DNA of 7,135 nucleotides from Candidatus Stercoripulliclostridium merdigallinarum (GTDB lineage Bacteria > Bacillota > Clostridia > Christensenellales > DTU072), in NCBI GenBank assembly GCA_018714575.1, contig DVNF01000176.1, positions 1 through 7,135 of the forward strand. Reading direction: 5' to 3'. Numbering within the stretch: the first letter of the stretch is position 1; every line of letters begins with the position of its first letter. The notes beneath the pieces are model-generated. The model worked only from the letters and a program-made list of their open reading frames with translations, ran no database searches and had not been told where the DNA came from. The translations under genes were made by a program, and so were the position numbers. Shown piece by piece: positions 1-6,043 of the stretch.

Positions 1-122
1 TTTGGGGATTGGTCCTGGGCGTTCCGGTGGCGGCTTTCGCGTACAATCTGATCGGCGTTACGGTACAGCTGAAAGCCGATAAAAAGGGGAAGCCGGACCC
101 TGAAAAGAGCATAAAAAATTGA
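1..122 (+). CDS. C-terminal end of a probable AI-2E/PerM-family membrane permease (5' truncated)
   Basis: Only the last 39 codons are present, read in frame 3 (codons from base 3, TGA at 120-122). The peptide starts with a Trp-Gly-Leu-Val-Leu-Gly-Val-Pro-Val-Ala-Ala hydrophobic stretch, continues as a membrane helix, and ends in a charged, lysine-rich tail. A Gly-rich Leu-Gly-Val-Pro-Val-Ala segment just before a final helix and short basic tail is typical of the C-terminus of AI-2E family transporters (PerM/YdiK-like, PurR-regulated permeases). These are multi-pass inner-membrane proteins exporting small molecules or ions, often with unknown substrate. The call rests on this short segment only, so another polytopic membrane protein is possible. 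No terminator hairpin follows it; the promoter of the next gene begins 10 bases downstream. Confidence 0.55.
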   Translation, partial: WGLVLGVPVAAFAYNLIGVTVQLKADKKGKPDPEKSIKN

Positions 123-131
123 CCCTGCGTG

Positions 132-160
132 TTGCAAACGGCCTCATACTATAGTATAAT
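132..160 (+). promoter_or_regulatory. sigma-A-type promoter for the P-type ATPase gene
   Basis: A TTGCAA -35 element (132-137) and a perfect TATAAT -10 element (155-160) are separated by exactly 17 bases. Transcription would be expected to begin near 166-168, only 3-5 bases before the ATG at 171. The -10 element overlaps a perfect 12-bp palindrome, ATACTATAGTAT (146-157), which could be an operator. The promoter sits inside the first codons of the longer GTG-initiated reading frame (129), which argues against that start. Confidence 0.65.
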
Positions 161-170
161 ATTACAGAAT

Positions 171-2621
171 ATGAGGAAATTCAAACGCCTTAAAAAAGCC
201 AAAGAAAACCGTTTGAAATATGTCGAAGTCGCGGCGGAAAACGTTCCGGTAACGGGATTAAACGAACAGGAGGTCGCCGAACGCGCGGCGGCAGGGCAGA
301 TCAACGGCGACGTCAATATAAAGACAAAGAGCGTCGCGCGGATCTTACGCACGAATATCGTCACATTTTTCAACGTGCTGTTTGCGGTTATCGCCGTGAT
401 AATGGCGTTTTTTATAGAGCCGAACCTGAACGGTTTTACCAATTACGGTTTTTTATTGGTCGCGATCATAAACTGCCTGATCGGCATAATACAGGAGCTT
501 GCCGCCAAAAGGACGATAGATAAATTGTCCTTGCTGTCCCAGCCCAAAACTTACGCCGTGCGCGGAGGCAAGGTCTATGAAATACCCTTGCAGGAGATCG
601 TGCTGGGGGACGTTCTGCGATTGAAAGCAGGCGCCCAGATAGTAGCCGATTCCGTCGTCGTCGCCGGCAGTATCGAAGTCAACGAAGCGTTGATAACCGG
701 CGAACCCGACGCCATAGTCAAAAAGGAAGGGGACGATCTGCTTAGCGGCGCCTTTGTCGTCAGCGGCGAAGCCTATGCCGAAGTCGTTCACGTCGGAAAG
801 GAAAACTATGCCGCAAAGATCACGGCGGACGCGAAAAAGCAAAAGCCGCAAAACAGCGAAATTTACACTTCTTTAAACAAAATCATTAAATTCATGTCCA
901 TAATCATAGTGCCTTTGGGAGTGGCGCTGTTCTGCGTAAAGCACTTTGTACAGGACACGGCGGTGCCGGTAAACGATACCGTGTTGTCGGTACTTGCCAC
1001 GTTGATAGGCATGATCCCCAGCGGCTTGGTGGCGCTGACCAGCGCGGTATTCTGCCTAAGCGTCATACGCATGGCGAACAAAAAGGCTTTGGCGCAGGAC
1101 CTGTACTGTTCGGAGATCTTGGCAAGAGTCGACGTCCTGTGTCTGGACAAGACGGGAACCATTACCGAAGGCAGTATGCGCGTCACCGAAGTTCTGCCTC
1201 TAACCGAAAGCGCGGAAAACATATCCGCTTATTTAAAGGCTTTGGTGACGGCGACGGGTGACGTCAACCCGACTGCGGACGCCGTAAAAGCTTACGTCGA
1301 CGCTGTCACCGAATTCGATACCGCAACGGAAGCCGTACCCTTTTCCAGCCGCAGGAAATGGAGCGGAGCCAATTTCGACGGTTATTCGGTAATGATGGGT
1401 GCGCCCGAATTTTTATTGGAACAGGTACCCGAAGAAATCGATTCGGAGATCCGAAACAGGACGAAAGACGGTTACAGGGTGATGTTGCTGTGTAAGGCGG
1501 ACAAGAACATTATCGACAGGAACCTGCCGGAAAGCCCTAAGCCTTTGGCGTTGATAATCATAGAGGACGTCATTAGGAAAGGCGCCCGCGAGACCTTGCA
1601 ATATTTCGACGAACAAGGCGTTACGATAAAGATAATTTCGGGCGACAACCCGGTGACCGTTTCGGCGGTAGCCGCCAGGGCGGGGGTAAAGAACGCCGAA
1701 AAATATATCGACGCGTCCAAGCTGTCCGACAAAGAATTGGTTTCGTCTATAGAAGAATACACCGTGTTCGGCAGGGTGTCGCCGGACCAAAAGCTGTTGC
1801 TGGTCAAAGCGTTGAAGTCGGTGGGGCACGTCGTCGGTATGACCGGGGACGGCATAAACGACGTGTTGGCTCTGCGCGAAGCCGATTGTTCGATAGCCGT
1901 TGCGGCAGGTTCGGACGCCAGCAAGAACGTCAGTAAAATCGTACTGTTGGATAACGATTTTACTTCCGTTCCCGGCATAGTGGCGGAGGGCAGACGTTGT
2001 ATAAACAACCTGCAACGCAGCGCTTCGCTGTTTTTGATAAAGACGATATACAACACGTTGTTCGCGTTGTTGTTCATGATAATACCGGCTTCGTTGCCGT
2101 TTACGCCGAACAACCTGATGCTGATAGGATATATCACGATAGGACCTCCGGCGTTCGTGTTGGCGTTGGAACCCAACCGCGAAATCGTCAAGGGCAGGTT
2201 CCTGCCGAAAGTCATCAAAAACGCCTGTCCCGCGGCTTTTGCCATAGTCGTTGCGGTTTGTATTATCGCCGGAGTCGGCCCCGTAGTCGGCTTGACGGCG
2301 GATCAGACGGCGACTTCGGCGCTGATAGCCACCTGCGCGATAGGCTTGGCGTTTATCGTGCTGATTTCTTATCCGTTCAATTTGCTGCGTATAGCGATGA
2401 TAGCGGTGCTGGCGATCTTTTCGGTATTGTGCTTTGTCGTTCCCTTCCTTAGGACGGTATTCGGAATATCGGGCAATTTCGTCATCGATATGCTGACGCT
2501 GACCGCGCCCGTGACGGTGGGAGGCATAGGATTGCTGATCGGCTTTACCGTGCTGTTCAGAAAAATAAAATTCCCTCAAAAGCTGCCGCCCACTTTACAA
2601 AAGTTTGCCGATAAGCTATAA
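171..2621 (+). CDS. cation-translocating P-type ATPase, CtpE-like
   Basis: Integral-membrane ATP-driven cation pump of 816 residues. The order is typical: cytosolic N-terminus, two helices (about 58-82 and 93-113), actuator domain with TGEP at 176-179, helices 3-4 (about 241-259 and 271-299), phosphorylation domain with DKTGT at 326-330 (Asp326 is the phosphorylated residue), nucleotide-binding domain with GAPE at 410-413, hinge TGDGINDV from 558, and a hydrophobic C-terminal third with about six helices. There is no N-terminal metal-binding CxxC domain, so it is not a Cu/Zn-type P1B pump. The N-terminal 'GLNEQEVAERAAAG' stretch and overall arrangement resemble mycobacterial CtpE (linked to calcium) and its uncharacterised clostridial relatives; the transported ion is inferred, not shown. 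The TM4 motif is PSGL (283-286) instead of PEGL. ATG171 was chosen because the promoter lies just before it; a GTG at 129 would add 14 residues. Neither start has a Shine-Dalgarno sequence. No clear terminator follows. Confidence 0.9.
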   Translation: MRKFKRLKKAKENRLKYVEVAAENVPVTGLNEQEVAERAAAGQINGDVNIKTKSVARILRTNIVTFFNVLFAVIAVIMAFFIEPNLNGFTNYGFLLVAIINCLIGIIQELAAKRTIDKLSLLSQPKTYAVRGGKVYEIPLQEIVLGDVLRLKAGAQIVADSVVVAGSIEVNEALITGEPDAIVKKEGDDLLSGAFVVSGEAYAEVVHVGKENYAAKITADAKKQKPQNSEIYTSLNKIIKFMSIIIVPLGVALFCVKHFVQDTAVPVNDTVLSVLATLIGMIPSGLVALTSAVFCLSVIRMANKKALAQDLYCSEILARVDVLCLDKTGTITEGSMRVTEVLPLTESAENISAYLKALVTATGDVNPTADAVKAYVDAVTEFDTATEAVPFSSRRKWSGANFDGYSVMMGAPEFLLEQVPEEIDSEIRNRTKDGYRVMLLCKADKNIIDRNLPESPKPLALIIIEDVIRKGARETLQYFDEQGVTIKIISGDNPVTVSAVAARAGVKNAEKYIDASKLSDKELVSSIEEYTVFGRVSPDQKLLLVKALKSVGHVVGMTGDGINDVLALREADCSIAVAAGSDASKNVSKIVLLDNDFTSVPGIVAEGRRCINNLQRSASLFLIKTIYNTLFALLFMIIPASLPFTPNNLMLIGYITIGPPAFVLALEPNREIVKGRFLPKVIKNACPAAFAIVVAVCIIAGVGPVVGLTADQTATSALIATCAIGLAFIVLISYPFNLLRIAMIAVLAIFSVLCFVVPFLRTVFGISGNFVIDMLTLTAPVTVGGIGLLIGFTVLFRKIKFPQKLPPTLQKFADKL

Positions 2622-2655
2622 TACCCGTCGGCTCGGGCGACTGCGACAAGTCATA

Positions 2656-2717
2656 GATAATCGGATAACTATGATAACTATTCGGATAACTATAGTTATG
2701 ATGATTATATAGCTATA
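2656..2717 (+). repeat. cluster of GATAACTAT repeats and palindromes upstream of nrdG
   Basis: GATAACTAT occurs three times (2664-2672, 2673-2681, 2685-2693). The first and third are part of a longer direct repeat, TCGGATAACTAT (2661-2672 and 2682-2693), with starts 21 bp apart, i.e. two helical turns on the same DNA face. The third copy runs into a perfect 14-bp palindrome, ATAACTATAGTTAT (2686-2699), and a 10-bp palindrome, TATAGCTATA, follows (2708-2717). It lies 90-150 bases before nrdG in a 185-base spacer that otherwise holds no gene. The spacing suggests an operator array for an unidentified dimeric regulator of nrdG, but AT-rich DNA gives short palindromes easily. Confidence 0.5.
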
Positions 2718-2720
2718 AAT

Positions 2721-2749
2721 ATTACATAATAAAAATTAAACGCTAAAAT
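2721..2749 (+). promoter_or_regulatory. possible weak promoter for nrdG
   Basis: ATTACA (2721-2726, four of six matches to the -35 consensus) and TAAAAT (2744-2749, five of six to the -10 consensus) are 17 bases apart. The predicted start near 2756 would leave a leader of about 50 bases with A-rich, partly repeated sequence (AAATACGAAA at 2746-2755 and 2765-2774). Matches of this quality are common in AT-rich DNA, so this is the best available candidate, not a firm call. Confidence 0.3.
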
Positions 2750-2806
2750 ACGAAAACAAACGAAAAATACGAAAGACGCAATGATCGCGTCGGGCACGGA
2801 TCGCAT

Positions 2807-3490
2807 ATGCTGTTGAAAGGATTAAACAAGTTGACGTTACAGGACTTTCCCGACCGAGTCGCCTGCATACTGTTTACGGGCGGCTGCGATTTTCGTTGCC
2901 CGTTTTGCCAAAACGCGGCGTTGGTGACCGAATTCGACGACGGGTACGTAGATACCGAAGAGTTTTTTTCCTACTTGAACAGCAGAAAGGGTATGTTGGA
3001 CGGAGTCGTGTTGACGGGCGGAGAACCGCTATTGCAACCCGACGTCGTAGATTTTATAAAGAGGATAAAGGGCGCCGGCTATGCCGTAAAGTTGGATACG
3101 AACGGTTACCACCCCGATAAATTAGAACGGCTGTATTCCGAAAAGCTGTTGGACTATGTCGCGATGGATATAAAAAACAGTCCCGAAAAGTATGCTTTGA
3201 CGGCAGGATTGAACGCCGTGGATATGTCCAGGGTCGCCGCCGGCAAGGATCTGATAATGAATTCGGGAGTAGACTACGAATTCAGGACCACCGTGGTAAA
3301 GGAGTTCCACGAGGCAGAGGATTTCGAAGGCATCGGGCAGTTCATACGGGGCGCCGAACGCTACTTTTTACAAAGGTTCCGCGACGAGGGCGGCAACATC
3401 GCGGAAGGGTTGCACGCACCCGGAACGGACGAACTGTCGCATTATGCGGAAATAATGAAAAAATACGTCAAAAACGTACTGATACGTTAA
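2807..3490 (+). CDS. nrdG: anaerobic ribonucleoside-triphosphate reductase activating protein (radical SAM)
   Basis: NrdG uses a [4Fe-4S] cluster to cleave S-adenosylmethionine and places a radical on the glycine near the C-terminus of NrdD, switching the reductase on under anaerobic conditions; it acts in the cytosol. The cluster ligands are visible as CxxxCxxC at Cys27, Cys31 and Cys34, followed by the SAM-binding TGGEP (70-74) and an 'LDTNGYHPD' strand from about residue 96. At 227 residues it is longer than E. coli NrdG (about 154) and fits the longer form (TIGR02495 type) found with redoxin-dependent NrdD in clostridia, Thermotoga and archaea. The start gives the normal family N-terminus. 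The ribosome binding site is poor: only GGA at 2798-2800. The gene lies upstream of nrdD, separated by 126 bases containing NrdD's own promoter, so the two can be transcribed separately; no terminator is seen between them. A pyruvate-formate-lyase activase is less likely given the neighbour. Confidence 0.93.
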   Translation: MLLKGLNKLTLQDFPDRVACILFTGGCDFRCPFCQNAALVTEFDDGYVDTEEFFSYLNSRKGMLDGVVLTGGEPLLQPDVVDFIKRIKGAGYAVKLDTNGYHPDKLERLYSEKLLDYVAMDIKNSPEKYALTAGLNAVDMSRVAAGKDLIMNSGVDYEFRTTVVKEFHEAEDFEGIGQFIRGAERYFLQRFRDEGGNIAEGLHAPGTDELSHYAEIMKKYVKNVLIR

Positions 3491-3496
3491 AGTCGA

Positions 3497-3512
3497 CCAC
3501 AATATATAGTGG
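3497..3512 (+). promoter_or_regulatory. NrdR box 1 (upstream)
   Basis: CCACAATATATAGTGG matches the NrdR box consensus acaCwAtATaTwGtgt at every core position (C-w-A-t-A-T-a-T-w-G) and has fully symmetrical CCAC/GTGG arms; the symmetry extends one pair further to ACCAC/GTGGT. NrdR is the ATP/dATP-sensing zinc-finger/ATP-cone repressor of ribonucleotide reductase genes. The box starts 7 bases after the nrdG stop and lies about 93 bp upstream of the predicted nrdD start of transcription. The nrdR gene is not in the window. Confidence 0.8.
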
Positions 3513-3538
3513 TGACGATCTGTCTTTTCCAAAAAACC

Positions 3539-3554
3539 CCACAAGATATTGTAA
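3539..3554 (+). promoter_or_regulatory. NrdR box 2 (promoter-proximal, weaker)
   Basis: CCACAAGATATTGTAA fits the same consensus with one core change (G in place of t at the fourth core position) and a degraded right arm. It begins exactly 42 bp after box 1, four helical turns, so both sites face the same side of the DNA, as expected for paired NrdR boxes. It ends 7 bp before the -35 element of the nrdD promoter, close enough for bound NrdR to block polymerase. Confidence 0.7.
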
Positions 3555-3561
3555 AAAGGTA

Positions 3562-3590
3562 TTGACAAGCTTTTAGGCTTGTAATACAAT
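3562..3590 (+). promoter_or_regulatory. sigma-A-type promoter of nrdD
   Basis: A perfect TTGACA -35 (3562-3567) and a TACAAT -10 (3585-3590, five of six) are separated by 17 bases. The predicted transcription start is near 3597, giving a leader of about 20 bases before the ATG at 3617. This is the strongest promoter in the window and fits a high-output gene held in check by NrdR. Confidence 0.85.
3565..3582 (+). promoter_or_regulatory. inverted repeat inside the nrdD promoter, possible second operator
   Basis: ACAAGC (3565-3570) and GCTTGT (3577-3582) form a perfect 6-bp inverted repeat around a 6-base centre. It fills the space between the -35 and -10 elements and overlaps the last three bases of the -35, so a protein bound here would block polymerase directly. 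The sequence does not match NrdR, FNR (TTGAT-N4-ATCAA) or Rex (TTGTGAA-type) sites. It lies upstream of the predicted transcription start, so an RNA role from this promoter is unlikely. Confidence 0.45.
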
Positions 3591-3607
3591 AGTCACGTAC
3601 GAAAAAC

Positions 3608-3612
3608 GGAGG
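3608..3612 (+). promoter_or_regulatory. strong ribosome binding site of nrdD
   Basis: GGAGG lies four bases (AATT) before the ATG at 3617. It is the best Shine-Dalgarno sequence in the window and fixes the nrdD start. The contrast with the poor site of nrdG fits the need for far more reductase than activase. Confidence 0.85.
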
Positions 3613-3616
3613 AATT

Positions 3617-5971
3617 ATGTATAGAGTTGTTAACAGAGAAGGAAAAGTTGTCGAGTTCGATCTGAACAAGATAATGGCCGCCATGGCAAAGGCGTTCGAT
3701 TCGTTGGACAAGATGTACAACAAGAGCACGCTGGAGCTGTTGGCTTTGCGCGTCACGGCGGATTTCAATCCTAAGATCAAGGACGCTATGATCGCGGTGG
3801 AAGACATTCAGGATTCCGTCGAAACCGTATTGATCCAGGCAGGCTATGCCGACGTCGCAAAGGCGTACATTTTGTACAGGAAGCAACGTGAAAAAGCGCG
3901 TAACGTAAAGGGCACGTTGTTGGATTACAAACAGGTCATAGACAACTATCTGAAAGTCAACGACTGGCGCGTAAAGGAAAACAGCACCGTCACGTATTCG
4001 GTAGGCGGCTTGATTTTGTCGAACTCCGGCGCGATCACGGCGAACTATTGGCTTAGCGAAGTCTATGACGAGGAGATCGCCAACGCTCACAGAAAGGCGG
4101 ACATTCACCTGCACGATCTGTCGATGCTGACCGGTTACTGCGCGGGTTGGTCGTTAAAGCAGCTGATACAGGAAGGCTTGGGCGGCGTTGCCGGAAAGAT
4201 CACTTCTTCCCCCGCAAAGCACCTGGCGACTCTGTGCAACCAAATGGTCAACTTCCTGGGTATCATGCAGAACGAATGGGCGGGCGCGCAGGCGTTCAGC
4301 TCCTTTGATACCTATCTGGCTCCGTTCGTAAAGGTAGACCACCTCAGCTACTACGAAGTCAAAAAGGCCATTCAAAGCTTCGTTTACGGAGTCAACATTC
4401 CCAGCCGTTGGGGCACTCAGGCGCCGTTCTCCAACATCACTTTGGATTGGACGGTCCCCAACGACCTTGCCGAACTGAACGCTATCGTCGGCGGCAAGGA
4501 AATGGACTTCAAATACAAGGATTGCAAACAGGAAATGGATATGATAAACAAAGCGTTTATCGAGATCATGATCGAAGGCGACGCCAACGGCAGAGGTTTC
4601 CAATATCCTATCCCGACTTATTCCATCACAAAGGATTTTGACTGGTCCGAAACCGAAAACAACAAGCTGTTGTTTGAAATGACCGCAAAGTACGGCACGC
4701 CGTATTTCTCGAACTACATCAACTCCGACATGCAACCCAGCGACATTCGCAGTATGTGCTGCAGGCTGCGTCTGGATCTTAGGGAACTCAGAAAGAAATC
4801 GGGCGGCTACTTCGGATCGGGCGAATCGACGGGCTCTATCGGCGTAGTTACCATCAATATGCCCAGGATCGGATACCTGGCAAAGGACGAACGCGACTTC
4901 TATAACCGTTTGGACAAGATGATGGATATTTCCGCCAGATCGCTGAAGGTAAAGAGGGAAGTCATCTCTAAACTGTTGGAGAACGGTTTGTTCCCGTACA
5001 CGAAACGCTATCTGTCCGGTTTGGATAACCACTTCTCCACGATCGGTTTGGTGGGCATGAACGAATGCTGCCTGAACGCAAAGTGGCTCAGAAAGGATCT
5101 GACCAACAAAGAGGCGCAACAATTTACGATCGAGGTGTTGAACCACATGAGGGAACGCCTTAGCGACTACCAGGAAAAATACGGCGATCTGTATAACCTG
5201 GAAGCCACTCCGGCGGAATCGACCAGCTACCGTTTGGCAAAACACGACGTCGCGCAATTCCCCGACATCGTCACCGCGGCAAAGAAAGGCGAAACGCCGT
5301 ACTACACGAACTCTTCGCACCTGCCCGTAGGCTATACCGAGGACATCTTTGCGGCGTTGGATATTCAGGACGAATTACAGACGCTGTACACTTCGGGAAC
5401 GGTATTCCACGCCTTCCTGGGCGAAAGGATGCCCGGATGGAAATCGGCAATGAGCCTGGTCAGAAAGATAGCCGAAAACTATCGTCTGCCGTATTACACG
5501 CTCAGCCCGACGTATTCGGTATGCAAAGACCACGGCTATATCGCGGGCGAAGTCTACGAATGCCCCACCTGCGGCAAAAAGACGGAAGTTTACTCCAGGA
5601 TCACCGGCTACTACCGTCCCGTACAGAATTGGAACGACGGCAAGACGCAGGAATTCAAAGACAGGAAAGTTTACGACGTCAACAAGTACAACTCTCCCAA
5701 AAAGCACGTTAAAGTCACCGAAGAGGGCGAAGTAAAATGCTGCGGCGAGGATATTCCCGTACTGTTTGCCACAACTACTTGCCCGAACTGCAAAATGGTA
5801 AAGATGATGCTGGACAAAGCCGGTATCCCCTATAAGGTAATTTTGGCAGAGGAAAACAGAGACGCTTTCATCAGTAACGATATCAGGCAGGCGCCGACCT
5901 TGATCGTGCCGAACGGCGACAAACTGGAAAACGCGTCAAATATCAAAAAGTACATCGAGGAACAACGTTAG
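3617..5971 (+). CDS. nrdD: class III anaerobic ribonucleoside-triphosphate reductase fused to a C-terminal glutaredoxin/NrdH-like domain
   Basis: Catalytic glycyl-radical subunit that converts ribonucleoside triphosphates to deoxyribonucleoside triphosphates without oxygen. In order: an N-terminal ATP-cone (about 3-95) for allosteric activity control; the barrel with active-site Cys175 (in GYCAGW) and the MCCRL motif, where Cys382 is the likely thiyl-radical residue and Cys381 its neighbour; a zinc site with Cys636, Cys649 and Cys652 (His639 may be the fourth ligand); and the radical loop RITGY with Gly664. The 'TGYYRPVQNWNDGK' form of this loop resembles the Thermotoga/Neisseria bacilliformis type, which uses thioredoxin-like proteins, and differs from the formate-using E. 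coli type (CGYL). After a linker (about 680-712, with adjacent Cys708-Cys709) comes a glutaredoxin/NrdH-like domain (713-784) with redox motif CPNC (722-725) and a cis-proline signature APT (759-761). At 784 residues it is longer than unfused NrdD by about this domain. It is controlled by the upstream NrdR boxes. The frame is intact. Confidence 0.95.
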   Translation: MYRVVNREGKVVEFDLNKIMAAMAKAFDSLDKMYNKSTLELLALRVTADFNPKIKDAMIAVEDIQDSVETVLIQAGYADVAKAYILYRKQREKARNVKGTLLDYKQVIDNYLKVNDWRVKENSTVTYSVGGLILSNSGAITANYWLSEVYDEEIANAHRKADIHLHDLSMLTGYCAGWSLKQLIQEGLGGVAGKITSSPAKHLATLCNQMVNFLGIMQNEWAGAQAFSSFDTYLAPFVKVDHLSYYEVKKAIQSFVYGVNIPSRWGTQAPFSNITLDWTVPNDLAELNAIVGGKEMDFKYKDCKQEMDMINKAFIEIMIEGDANGRGFQYPIPTYSITKDFDWSETENNKLLFEMTAKYGTPYFSNYINSDMQPSDIRSMCCRLRLDLRELRKKSGGYFGSGESTGSIGVVTINMPRIGYLAKDERDFYNRLDKMMDISARSLKVKREVISKLLENGLFPYTKRYLSGLDNHFSTIGLVGMNECCLNAKWLRKDLTNKEAQQFTIEVLNHMRERLSDYQEKYGDLYNLEATPAESTSYRLAKHDVAQFPDIVTAAKKGETPYYTNSSHLPVGYTEDIFAALDIQDELQTLYTSGTVFHAFLGERMPGWKSAMSLVRKIAENYRLPYYTLSPTYSVCKDHGYIAGEVYECPTCGKKTEVYSRITGYYRPVQNWNDGKTQEFKDRKVYDVNKYNSPKKHVKVTEEGEVKCCGEDIPVLFATTTCPNCKMVKMMLDKAGIPYKVILAEENRDAFISNDIRQAPTLIVPNGDKLENASNIKKYIEEQR

Positions 5972-5991
5972 ACAATCTAAGATTACAGCCG

Positions 5992-6029
5992 ACGGGGCGA
6001 CGGTAACAATTTGCCGTCACCCCGTTTTT
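5992..6029 (+). terminator. terminator-like hairpin between nrdD and the reductase gene
   Basis: ACGGGG (5992-5997) pairs with CCCCGT (6020-6025), and GACGG (5999-6003) with CCGTC (6014-6018), separated by one C/A mismatch. A T-G and two A-T pairs extend the stem to a CAAT loop (6007-6010). The stem is followed by a short T run (6026-6029, with T6025 in the stem). It begins 20 bases after the nrdD stop and ends five bases before the Shine-Dalgarno region of the next gene. With a long stem but a brief T run, it may terminate only part of the transcripts, letting a fraction read into the reductase gene. Confidence 0.7.
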
Positions 6030-6033
6030 ATGA

Positions 6034-6038
6034 GAGGA
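6034..6038 (+). promoter_or_regulatory. ribosome binding site of the reductase gene
   Basis: GAGGA lies five bases before the ATG at 6044 and decides that start over an upstream in-frame TTG at 6011. The TTG lies inside the terminator-like hairpin and has no Shine-Dalgarno sequence, and the extra 11 residues do not fit the family, which begins directly with the FAD-binding strand. Confidence 0.75.
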
Positions 6039-6043
6039 AGGAT

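Noticed and set aside
1413..2579. 388-codon open frame on the minus strand inside the P-type ATPase gene
   Set aside because: The product is rich in Arg, Gln, His and Tyr with no recognisable domain, and it lies opposite a fully intact gene with all P-type ATPase motifs. It is an antisense shadow of the codon bias.
2624..2641. possible terminator after the P-type ATPase (CCCG/CGGG or GTCG/CGAC stems)
   Set aside because: The alternative stems are only four base pairs and no T run follows.
3492..3516. terminator for nrdG formed by the ACCAC/GTGGT symmetry
   Set aside because: The centre is AT-rich and no T run follows directly. The match to the NrdR consensus is a better explanation.
3487..3807. 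minus-strand open frame crossing the nrdG-nrdD control region
   Set aside because: It would cover the NrdR boxes and nrdD promoter and overlap the start of nrdD; it has no recognisable domain. The operator and promoter signals explain this stretch better.
4154..5320. 388-codon open frame on the minus strand inside nrdD
   Set aside because: It is antisense to the conserved catalytic core of NrdD, including Cys382, and has no family signature or ribosome binding site.
6011..6043. TTG start for the reductase gene, adding 11 N-terminal residues
   Set aside because: The codon lies in the terminator-like hairpin and has no ribosome binding site; the ATG at 6044 has GAGGA five bases upstream and gives the normal FAD-fold N-terminus.
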